DNA of 12,395 bases from JBFIHZ01 sp041601535 (GTDB taxonomy: Bacteria > Pseudomonadota > Gammaproteobacteria > Xanthomonadales > SZUA-36), in contig JBFIHZ010000092.1 of assembly GCA_041601535.1 (NCBI GenBank), positions 1-12,395 on the forward strand, in the 5' to 3' direction. Position 1 is the first letter of the stretch; the number at the start of each line of letters is the position of its first letter. The notes beneath the pieces were generated by a model. The model searched no databases, was not told the DNA's origin, and saw only the letters and a list, made by a program, of their open reading frames with translations. A program made the translations under genes and the position numbers. Positions 6,626 to 12,395 of this stretch are shown here, piece by piece.

Positions 6626-6668
6626 CGGTTTTATAAATATATAAATAAATATTAATAGGGATCCGGAC

Positions 6669-7772
6669 ATGAAATTCAGCATCAAGAGAGAAACCTTTCT
6701 GCACCCGCTAAGCCAGGTAGTGGGTGTTGTGGAACGGCGGCAGACCTTACCGGTGCTGGCCAATTTCCTGTTTCAGGCCAGCAAGGACAACACCCTGTCG
6801 ATCACGGGCACCGACATGGAGGTGGAACTTATCGCGGTGGTCAAGGCGGAAGTCGAGCGGGAAGGTGAAGTCACCGTTCCGGCGCGCAAGTTGCTGGACA
6901 TCGTGCGCATGTTGCCCGACGGCGTACAGATCGCCCTGAACCTGGATGGCGAAAAAGTCACGTTGTCTTCGGGACGCAGCCGTTATACGCTGGCCACCCT
7001 GCCGGCCACGGAATTCCCGGCCACGGACCAGTTCGAAACCATAGAAAACCTGGAAATTCAAGAAGATAAGTTAAAAAGGCTGTTGGATAAAACCGCCTTC
7101 GCAATGGCCAATCAGGACGTACGCTATTACCTGAACGGACTGTTGTTTGAGTTTCGTGACGGTGAGCTGCGTACCGTGGCAACCGATGGGCACCGCCTGG
7201 CCGTGTGCGACCTCGATGGTGGCGCCAAAGTCAGCCAGAACCGGCAAATCATCGTGCCGCGCAAAGGTGTGCTGGAACTCACGCGCATGCTGACCGACAG
7301 CAAGGACATGGTTAAACTGGGCCTGGGTAAAAATCACGTGCGACTGGAAAAAGGCGGTGCGATTCTGACCTCCAAGCTGATTGACGGCCGTTTCCCGGAT
7401 TACCAGGCCGTGATACCGGTGGGCATTGAACGCCGCATTGAAGTGGACCGTGAAGCATTTATCCATGCCTTGCAGCGGGCGGCCATCCTGTCAAACGAGA
7501 AATACAAAGGCGTGCGGCTGGAAGCGGGCAAGAATGTTATCAAGATCATCGCGCACAATCCGCAACATGAAGAAGCGGAAGAAGTGCTGGAAGCCGAGAT
7601 GAACTTCGATCAGCTGGCCATGGGTTTCAATGTCACCTATCTGCTGGATGCCCTGAATGCCATTGAAGCGGTGAATATCACGCTGGAAATGCGTGATGCC
7701 AACAGCAGCTGCCTGATGACGGCGGCGGGCGGCGGGGACGACAGGCACGTGGTAATGCCGCTGAAACTCTGA
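6669..7772 (+). CDS. dnaN: DNA polymerase III beta sliding clamp
   Basis: The beta clamp is a ring-shaped dimer that tethers DNA polymerase III and many repair proteins to DNA. The 367-residue length and pattern match E. coli DnaN (366) throughout: MKFSIKRE at the start, VPARKLLDIVRMLPDG, QDVRYYLNGLLFE, VATDGHRLAVC, TSKLIDGRFPDYQ, AILSNEKYKGVRL and the C-terminal HVVMPLKL. The C-terminal VMPLKL corresponds to the VMPMRL segment of E. coli that helps form the clamp-binding pocket. AGGGA lies seven bases before the ATG. The gene starts right after the A/T-rich end of the origin, so its promoter may lie inside oriC, or it may be read from dnaA through the origin. recF follows after 86 bp. Confidence 0.99.
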   Translation: MKFSIKRETFLHPLSQVVGVVERRQTLPVLANFLFQASKDNTLSITGTDMEVELIAVVKAEVEREGEVTVPARKLLDIVRMLPDGVQIALNLDGEKVTLSSGRSRYTLATLPATEFPATDQFETIENLEIQEDKLKRLLDKTAFAMANQDVRYYLNGLLFEFRDGELRTVATDGHRLAVCDLDGGAKVSQNRQIIVPRKGVLELTRMLTDSKDMVKLGLGKNHVRLEKGGAILTSKLIDGRFPDYQAVIPVGIERRIEVDREAFIHALQRAAILSNEKYKGVRLEAGKNVIKIIAHNPQHEEAEEVLEAEMNFDQLAMGFNVTYLLDALNAIEAVNITLEMRDANSSCLMTAAGGGDDRHVVMPLKL

Positions 7773-7799
7773 ACAGCAGACCTTGAACGCAGCCGAAGT

Positions 7800-7819
7800 A
7801 CCGCGGCAGCTGCCGCGGT
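7800..7819. promoter_or_regulatory. 20-bp perfect palindrome between dnaN and recF
   Basis: ACCGCGGCAGCTGCCGCGGT equals its own reverse complement over all 20 bases. It lies 28 bases after the dnaN stop codon and 40 bases before the recF start. As RNA it could form a GC hairpin; as DNA it has the form of a dimer-binding operator. No U-run follows, so it is not an ordinary terminator. Confidence 0.6.
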
Positions 7820-7858
7820 CGCCGAATACTCCGCCACCCGGGGATAATCGAACCCGAC

Positions 7859-8917
7859 TTGTACATAAAATCTCTCAGTATCGAGAACTTCCGGAACCTG
7901 AAACGGGTTGATCTCGAGCTTCACCCCCGGCTGAACGTTTTTTACGGCGTCAACGGTGCGGGCAAGACCAGCCTGCTGGAATCCCTGGTAGTGCTTTCTC
8001 GCGGCAAGTCTTTTAAAACTGCCCACGTGGAGGAATTGACGGGCGCAGAAACGGGGGCATTTCGAATTTTTTCAGTCACCGTGGCTGCCGATGGACAGCA
8101 CCGTTTGGGTCTGGAGCGCAATAAACGCAGCTGGAAAGCACGGCATAACGGCCAGGACGTTGCGGTGCTGAGTGTTTTGACGCGTCACCTGCCACTGGTT
8201 TTGATGGAGCCCAACAGTCACTTGCTGGTCAGTGGTGCCCCGGATGGCCGGCGACGGTTCCTGGACTGGGGCGTGTTTCACGTGGAACATCGGTTTCTCG
8301 AGACCTGGCGCAGGTACTCCCGGGCATTGAAACAACGCAATGCCGCGCTCAGAAGCCGGCAGCTTGCCGTGCTGGATTCACTGGACGACGGCCTGGCGAA
8401 GCTCGGCGAGGCGCTGCATCAGCAACGCCAGGCCTATTTTGACAAGTTGGTGGCCGAGTTTTCCCGGCATGTGCATGACTGGTCCAGCGCCTTACAGGAT
8501 ATTGAGCTGTCTTATCAGCAAGGCTGGAAAGCCCCATCCTTGCTGGAAGCGCTAGACAGCAGCCGAAAGCGTGACGTGGAGCGGGGGGTAACCAGCCAGG
8601 GACCACATCGCGGCGACCTGTTGCTGCTGCGCCACGGCCAGCATATTCGCACCCTGTTATCGCGCGGTGAGCAGAAAGCACTGGCGGCGGCCCTGCTGCT
8701 CACCCAGGCCCGCTTGCTGGCGGCCACGGGTGAGGCACCGCTGGTGTTGCTGGATGATCTGGCTTCCGAATTCGACCAGCAGCACTTTGCTTTCGTGCTG
8801 GATCACGCACTTGATTGCGCGGGCCAGGTGTTTGTTACGGGCACCGGCAAGCCGCCTCTGGAGCTGCCACACACGATGTTCCACGTGGAACGCGGAGAAG
8901 TCCGGGAAATGGTATAA
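7859..8917 (+). CDS. recF: DNA replication and repair protein RecF
   Basis: RecF is an SMC-like ATPase that, with RecO and RecR, loads RecA at single-strand gaps and helps restart stalled forks. The 352-residue length is close to the 357 of E. coli. Walker A is GVNGAGKTS (residues 30-38), the ABC-type signature lies in LLSRGEQ (266-272), and Walker B is LVLLDD (295-300). The start codon is TTG; no ATG, GTG or other TTG lies upstream in frame before a stop, and the family N-terminus (IKSLSIENFRNL) begins at once. The only purine run upstream, GGGGA at 7840-7844, is 14 bases away, so initiation is probably weak. Two parS-like sites lie within the gene, each coding FHVE. The stop codon overlaps the proposed gyrB -10 element. 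Confidence 0.97.
   Translation: MYIKSLSIENFRNLKRVDLELHPRLNVFYGVNGAGKTSLLESLVVLSRGKSFKTAHVEELTGAETGAFRIFSVTVAADGQHRLGLERNKRSWKARHNGQDVAVLSVLTRHLPLVLMEPNSHLLVSGAPDGRRRFLDWGVFHVEHRFLETWRRYSRALKQRNAALRSRQLAVLDSLDDGLAKLGEALHQQRQAYFDKLVAEFSRHVHDWSSALQDIELSYQQGWKAPSLLEALDSSRKRDVERGVTSQGPHRGDLLLLRHGQHIRTLLSRGEQKALAAALLLTQARLLAATGEAPLVLLDDLASEFDQQHFAFVLDHALDCAGQVFVTGTGKPPLELPHTMFHVERGEVREMV
8274..8289 (+). other. parS: parS-like ParB-binding site inside recF
   Basis: TGTTTCACGTGGAACA matches the bacterial chromosomal parS consensus (TGTTNCACGTGAAACA type) and the GTTTCAC/GTTCCAC half-sites of Pseudomonas. The core CACGTG is intact and the 16-mer is palindromic except for one base pair. It encodes V139-F-H-V-E of RecF. 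ParB bound here would spread and help segregate the newly copied origin. Confidence 0.75.
8877..8892 (+). other. parS: Second parS-like site at the end of recF
   Basis: TGTTCCACGTGGAACG contains the perfect 14-bp palindrome GTTCCACGTGGAAC (8878-8891), the strong form of parS in Pseudomonas. It encodes F341-H-V-E of RecF, lies 603 bp after the first site, and is about 20 bases upstream of the proposed gyrB -10 element. Confidence 0.8.
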
Positions 8918-8918
8918 T
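8910..8918 (+). promoter_or_regulatory. Extended -10 promoter for gyrB
   Basis: TGGTATAAT is a perfect extended -10 (TG, one base, TATAAT). The TATAAT overlaps the recF stop codon (8915-8917). No good -35 is seen at the usual distance, which extended -10 promoters tolerate. Transcription would start near 8925, leaving a leader of about 100 bases before gyrB. Confidence 0.6.
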
Positions 8919-9002
8919 CACGCACATCGAAATTTCCTGTGCGAGCCGCTGAATCCGGCCCATTCATGCGTCGGAATGGCTTGTTACATCAAAGACTTAC
9001 AT

Positions 9003-9018
9003 TGCCCCTGCGGGGGCA
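9003..9018 (+). promoter_or_regulatory. Hairpin abutting the gyrB ribosome site
   Basis: TGCCCC (9003-9008) pairs with GGGGCA (9013-9018) around the loop TGCG. The last base of the stem is the first base of the AGGA Shine-Dalgarno site (9018-9021), so folding could affect gyrB translation. The structure is read from the repeat only. Confidence 0.4.
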
Positions 9019-9027
9019 GGACAAATT

Positions 9028-11430
9028 ATGACTAATTCAGAATACGATTCCAGGAATATCAAGGTCCTGAAAGGCCTTGATGCCGTGCGCAAACGACCCG
9101 GTATGTACATCGGTGATACCGATGACGGCACCGGTTTGCACCATATGGTGTTCGAGGTAGTGGATAACTCCATCGACGAAGCGCTGGCCGGTCATTGTGA
9201 CTATATTCGTGTCACCATCCACGAAGATGACGCGGTCAGCGTCAAGGACAACGGCCGGGGAATTCCGGTGGATATGCACCAGGAGGAAGGCCGTTCAGCC
9301 GCAGAAGTCATTATGACCGTGCTGCATGCGGGCGGTAAATTCGATGACAATTCCTACAAGGTCTCCGGTGGCCTGCATGGTGTGGGTGTGTCCGTAGTAA
9401 ATGCCTTGTCCGAAGAGTTGGAGTTGAGAATACGCCGTAACGGGCGGGTGTGGCGTCAGACCTATCATATGGGCGTGCCGGCTGCGCCATTGGAAGCCAC
9501 CGGTGACAGTGAAAAAACCGGTACCAAGATCTATTTCCGGCCCAGCCACCAGATTTTCAGCAACCCGGTATTTCATTACGACATTCTGGCCAAACGCCTG
9601 CGTGAGCTGAGTTTTCTGAATTCAGGGGTGCGCATTGAGCTGACTGATGAACGCACCGGCAAATCCGATATTTTTGAATACAAGGGTGGTATTCGCTCAT
9701 TTGTTGAACATCTGGGCCGCAACAAGAATCCGCTGCATCCCACGGTGCTGCATATCACGGCTGAGGCCAGCAATATCGTGGTGGAAGTGGCCATGCAGTG
9801 GACCGATTCCTACCAGGAAGCGGTGTTTTGCTTTACCAACAACATTCCGCAGAAAGACGGTGGGGCGCATCTGGCGGGGTTCCGGGCGGCATTGACCCGC
9901 ACCATGAACCAGTACATCGAGGAATCCGGTATTGCCCGCAAGGACAAGGTGAGCACCTCGGGTGACGACGCCCGCGAGGGCCTGATCGCGGTGCTTTCAG
10001 TAAAAGTGCCCGACCCCAAGTTCTCCTCGCAGACCAAGGACAAGCTGGTTTCTTCCGAGGTAAAACCGGTGGTTGAGTCGCTGGTTGCCAGTAATTTGCG
10101 GGATTTCCTGATGGAAAACCCCGGTGAAGCCAAAACCATCACCGCCAAGGTGGTGGAGGCCGCGCGGGCGCGTGAAGCAGCGCGCAAGGCACGCGAAATG
10201 ACCCGCCGCAAAGGCGTTCTGGATGTCGCCGGCCTGCCCGGCAAGCTGGCCGACTGCCAGGAAAAAGACCCCGCCTTGTCTGAACTGTTCCTGGTGGAGG
10301 GTGATTCCGCCGGCGGTTCCGCCAAGCAGGGCCGCAATCGCAAAACCCAGGCGATTCTGCCGCTGAAGGGCAAGATCCTGAACGTGGAAAAGGCCCGTTT
10401 CGACAAAATGCTGTCGTCTGCCGAGGTAGGCACACTGATTACCGCGCTGGGTTGTGGCATTGGTCGTGATGAGTTTGACCCGGACAAGCTGCGCTATCAC
10501 ACCATTATCATCATGACGGACGCGGACGTGGACGGCTCACACATCCGTACGCTGCTGCTGACGTTTTTCTACCGCCAGATGCATGAGCTGATCGAGCGAG
10601 GCCATATTTATATTGGTCAACCGCCACTGTATAAAATCAAGCAGGGCAAGCAGGAGCAGTACCTGAAGGACGACGCCGAGCTGAATGATTATCTGCTGGC
10701 CAGAGCCCTGGATGATGCCGCGCTGGTGTTTGATCCCGACGCGCCGCCGCTGACCGGCAAAGCGCTGGAGCAGCTGATGCGCGACTACATGGCGGCGACC
10801 CAGACCAACATCCGCCTGGCGCAGCGTTACGATGCCCTGTTTTTAGCCTATCTTATTGATACTGAACGGTTTAATACCGAATGGGATGAGGCGAAAGTAA
10901 GTGACTGGTCGACCGCCCTGGTGGCCCGGCTCAATGCCAACAGCCCGGCCAGCGTGCAATACCAGATTGACGTGGTGCGTGGCGAAGAGGGTTTCGACCT
11001 GTCTTTGAATAAATACACCCATGGCGTGACCCAGGCCAAGCAGATCCGCCAGGATTTCTTCAAAGGTGCGGAATATCGCCTGATCGGGCGGCTGGCCGAT
11101 ACCTTGCACGGGCTGATCCAGCCCGGTGCGCGGATCATTCGTGGCAAATCCGAACAGGAAATCAACCGATTTGGTGAGGCGCATGACTGGCTGATGGCGG
11201 AAAGCCGTAAAGGCCGGGCCATTCAGCGCTTCAAAGGCCTGGGCGAAATGAATCCGGAACAATTGTGGGACACCACGGTAAACCCGGAAACCCGGCGCTT
11301 GTTGCAGGTCACCATTGAAGATGCGGTGGCCGCTGATCAGATATTTACCACCCTGATGGGCGATGAGGTGGAGCCACGGCGCGAGTTTATCGAACGGCAC
11401 GCGCTGGATGTGACCAACCTGGACGTGTAG
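9028..11430 (+). CDS. gyrB: DNA gyrase subunit B
   Basis: GyrB is the ATPase subunit of the GyrA2GyrB2 type II topoisomerase that adds negative supercoils. The GHKL ATPase domain has MVFEVVDNSIDEA with catalytic Glu43, the DNGRGIP motif (74-80, Asp74 being the site where aminocoumarin drugs contact GyrB) and GGLHGVG (114-120). The transducer domain holds SSQTKDKLVS. The TOPRIM domain has VEGDSAGG with Glu424 and the metal-binding DADVD (Asp498, Asp500, Asp502), at the same positions as in E. coli. A Gram-negative insertion (roughly 550-720) precedes the C-terminal RFKGLGEMNPEQLW. At 800 residues it is close to the E. coli 804. AGGA lies six bases before the ATG. It probably has its own promoter at the recF stop. 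Confidence 0.99.
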   Translation: MTNSEYDSRNIKVLKGLDAVRKRPGMYIGDTDDGTGLHHMVFEVVDNSIDEALAGHCDYIRVTIHEDDAVSVKDNGRGIPVDMHQEEGRSAAEVIMTVLHAGGKFDDNSYKVSGGLHGVGVSVVNALSEELELRIRRNGRVWRQTYHMGVPAAPLEATGDSEKTGTKIYFRPSHQIFSNPVFHYDILAKRLRELSFLNSGVRIELTDERTGKSDIFEYKGGIRSFVEHLGRNKNPLHPTVLHITAEASNIVVEVAMQWTDSYQEAVFCFTNNIPQKDGGAHLAGFRAALTRTMNQYIEESGIARKDKVSTSGDDAREGLIAVLSVKVPDPKFSSQTKDKLVSSEVKPVVESLVASNLRDFLMENPGEAKTITAKVVEAARAREAARKAREMTRRKGVLDVAGLPGKLADCQEKDPALSELFLVEGDSAGGSAKQGRNRKTQAILPLKGKILNVEKARFDKMLSSAEVGTLITALGCGIGRDEFDPDKLRYHTIIIMTDADVDGSHIRTLLLTFFYRQMHELIERGHIYIGQPPLYKIKQGKQEQYLKDDAELNDYLLARALDDAALVFDPDAPPLTGKALEQLMRDYMAATQTNIRLAQRYDALFLAYLIDTERFNTEWDEAKVSDWSTALVARLNANSPASVQYQIDVVRGEEGFDLSLNKYTHGVTQAKQIRQDFFKGAEYRLIGRLADTLHGLIQPGARIIRGKSEQEINRFGEAHDWLMAESRKGRAIQRFKGLGEMNPEQLWDTTVNPETRRLLQVTIEDAVAADQIFTTLMGDEVEPRREFIERHALDVTNLDV

Positions 11431-11450
11431 GGCGCTTGCAGGCGCGCAGG

Positions 11451-11483
11451 CCGGACCCGGCGGTGAAGACCAACCCGGGCCGG
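11451..11483. terminator. Possible GC-rich stem between the convergent gyrB and HAD-like genes
   Basis: CCGG-A-CCCGG (11451-11460) can pair with CCGGG-CCGG (11475-11483), leaving one bulged A and a 14-base loop. It lies between two convergent stop codons, where a shared terminator would be expected. There is no T-run on either side, so an intrinsic terminator is doubtful. Confidence 0.3.
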
Positions 11484-11504
11484 TGCGGCGCTACAGCGAC
11501 GGTT

Positions 11505-11990
11505 TCAGGAGCGGCTGGCGGTCTCGGCCAGGCGGGCTTCGCACAAGGCGGCAAGCTCGGCGTCCAGCGGGGTATCCCTGTCCAGCAGCGTGGCGTTCAG
11601 CCCCAGGTCGGCGGCGCGTCGCACAAACTTCCGGCGTGAACTGAACAGCCGGCAGTTTTCCGGTTCCGCGGAGTAACGCTGTAAAATATCCTGCAGGGCT
11701 TCCTGGCTGATGCGTTTTTGCGTCAGCATGGAGCGGCGCACGTAATACACGCCGTCCAGCATGCCGCCCATATCGGACAGGCGCTTGCGAATGCTGGTGG
11801 GGCCCAGCAGGGCATCGTCCGGGCTGCCGTGCTCACCCGACCAGTGGTCGGGTTGCGGTGCGGTTGCAATCAGGTGATAGCCATTGCGGGTGAGGGTGGC
11901 CAGCAGCCGCAACATCTTGTCACCCGACTCGGTTTCCATGCCGGCCAGGATGTCATCCCTGCTGATCAACAGTACGCGCACCGCAGGCAT
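11505..11990 (-). CDS. Degenerate HAD-like protein (GmhB-related position), likely not catalytic
   Basis: This 161-residue protein sits where Pseudomonas-type genomes carry gmhB, the HAD phosphatase of heptose synthesis, between gyrB and glyS. It keeps an outline of that fold: VLLISRDDILAG (6-17) in place of the motif I strand, the strand HLIATAPQP (39-47) holding a motif II-like threonine (T43), and a helix-strand unit LQDILQRYSAEPENCRLFSS. The DxD nucleophile is absent: residue 10 is serine where the catalytic aspartate belongs. The acidic GD...D motif IV is replaced by SSRRKFVRR. The frame is intact, so this is either a pseudoenzyme with a structural or regulatory role or an unrelated protein with chance similarity. 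It starts three bases after the glyS stop, which implies one operon with translational coupling. Family assignment is inference. Confidence 0.75.
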   Translation of the reverse strand: MPAVRVLLISRDDILAGMETESGDKMLRLLATLTRNGYHLIATAPQPDHWSGEHGSPDDALLGPTSIRKRLSDMGGMLDGVYYVRRSMLTQKRISQEALQDILQRYSAEPENCRLFSSRRKFVRRAADLGLNATLLDRDTPLDAELAALCEARLAETASRS

Positions 11991-11993
11991 GGC

Positions 11994-12395
11994 TCAGCCC
12001 AGCACCGACAGGTCGGCGACCTGGTCAAACAGGGCTTTCATGCGGGCCAGCAAGGCCAGGCGGTTGGCGCGCAGCCTGGGGTCTTCGTCCATTACCATCA
12101 CGGCATCAAAAAAGCGGTCCACGGCAGGCCTGAGCTGCGCCAGGCGTTCCAGGCTGGCGCTGTAATCGCTGTTGGCAAGTGGCTTGGCCAGCTCCTTTTC
12201 GGCTGTGGCAACCTGCTGGTAAAGTTCGCGTTCTTCGTCTAACGTGAGCGCTTCATCGTCTATATCCAGGGAAATGTCACATTCCGCCTTGCGCAGGATA
12301 TTGCCGCTGCGTTTATTTGCGGCGGCCAGGCTCAGCCCGGTTTCTTCACCCATAAAGGCGGCCAGCGCCTGCAGCCGGGCGTGCAGGTCCGGCAG
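11994..12395 (-). CDS. glyS: Glycyl-tRNA synthetase beta subunit, C-terminal end (partial)
   Basis: The last 133 residues of GlyS are visible; the start lies beyond the right edge. GlyS with GlyQ forms the alpha2-beta2 glycyl-tRNA synthetase of most bacteria, and the beta C-terminus is the DALR-type anticodon-binding domain. LAAANKRSGNILRK matches the E. coli segment LAAANKRVSNILAK, and PAVDRFFDAVMVMDEDPRLRANRLALL is the usual C-terminal pattern, ending ADLSVLG. The full protein is normally about 690 residues. It reads toward the origin, against fork movement, and the HAD-like gene follows after 3 bp. Confidence 0.97.
   Translation of the reverse strand: MPDLHARLQALAAFMGEETGLSLAAANKRSGNILRKAECDISLDIDDEALTLDEERELYQQVATAEKELAKPLANSDYSASLERLAQLRPAVDRFFDAVMVMDEDPRLRANRLALLARMKALFDQVADLSVLG

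Larger units (their letters stand above)
6434..6668. other. oriC: Probable origin of replication (oriC)
   Basis: The dnaA-dnaN gap holds three perfect DnaA boxes (6469-6477 minus, 6504-6512 plus, 6601-6609 plus) and one weaker match (6447-6455). It also has a DnaA-trio-like element and a sharp A/T-rich section: 6551-6587 is A/T-rich, and 6629-6657 is 29 bases without any G or C. This is the expected make-up of a bacterial origin: initiator boxes beside an unwinding element. Its position matches one of the two known autonomously replicating segments of Pseudomonas. Coding direction flips at the neighbouring dnaA, which also supports an origin here. Confidence 0.85.

Noticed and set aside
8024..8029. 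CACGTG core in recF (and another at 1874-1879 in mnmE) as further parS sites
   Set aside because: Flanking bases do not match the GTTYCAC half-sites on both sides, so they are chance hexamers.
9810..10487. Long open frame of 225 codons on the minus strand within gyrB
   Set aside because: It is antisense to the conserved transducer and TOPRIM part of gyrB, is rich in Ser/Arg as expected from a shadow frame, and shows no recognisable domain.
1..12395. tRNA, rRNA, CRISPR array, insertion sequence, prophage or defence island
   Set aside because: No cloverleaf, regular spaced repeats, transposase, integrase or terminal inverted repeats were seen; the window is core chromosome.

Overview
The window is the chromosomal replication-origin neighbourhood of a gammaproteobacterium. 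The order is mnmE-yidC-rnpA-rpmH reading left and dnaA-dnaN-recF-gyrB reading right, which is the classic layout of Pseudomonas and its relatives. The proteins resemble that group (gyrB with the Gram-negative TOPRIM insertion, MnmE ending CIGK, YidC with a large periplasmic domain). The following glyS end and HAD-like gene match the usual Pseudomonas-type gyrB flank. The DNA is GC-rich except for the dnaA-dnaN gap. Genus cannot be fixed from this window.

Layout. 1-512 (minus): N-terminal 170 residues of an MBL-fold hydrolase of the ETHE1-like type. 513-673: short spacer with a 14-bp tandem duplication. 674-4678 (minus): mnmE, yidC, rnpA, rpmH. yidD, normally between rnpA and yidC, is absent and only 14 bp separate those genes. 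4679-5128: divergent control region with a likely rpmH promoter (left) and a dnaA promoter (right) carrying one perfect DnaA box. 5129-6433: dnaA. 6434-6668: probable oriC, with three perfect DnaA boxes, a DnaA-trio-like element and an A/T-only stretch. 6669-8917: dnaN and recF, separated by an 86-bp gap holding a 20-bp perfect palindrome. 8918-9027: gyrB leader. 9028-11430: gyrB. 11505-12395 (minus): a degenerate HAD-like gene preceded by the C-terminal end of glyS. These two read toward the origin.

How it works together. DnaA made from the right-hand operon would bind the boxes in the dnaA-dnaN gap and its own promoter. The beta clamp, RecF and GyrB then support replication and its repair. 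The leftward genes supply ribosomal protein L34, the RNase P protein, the membrane insertase and a tRNA-modifying GTPase. Two parS-like ParB-binding sites lie inside recF, so this segment probably also serves as part of the chromosome segregation centre.

There is no accessory island, CRISPR array, prophage or new defence system here. The points of interest are the architecture of the origin, the parS sites hidden in recF codons, the missing yidD, and the HAD-like protein that has lost its catalytic residues.
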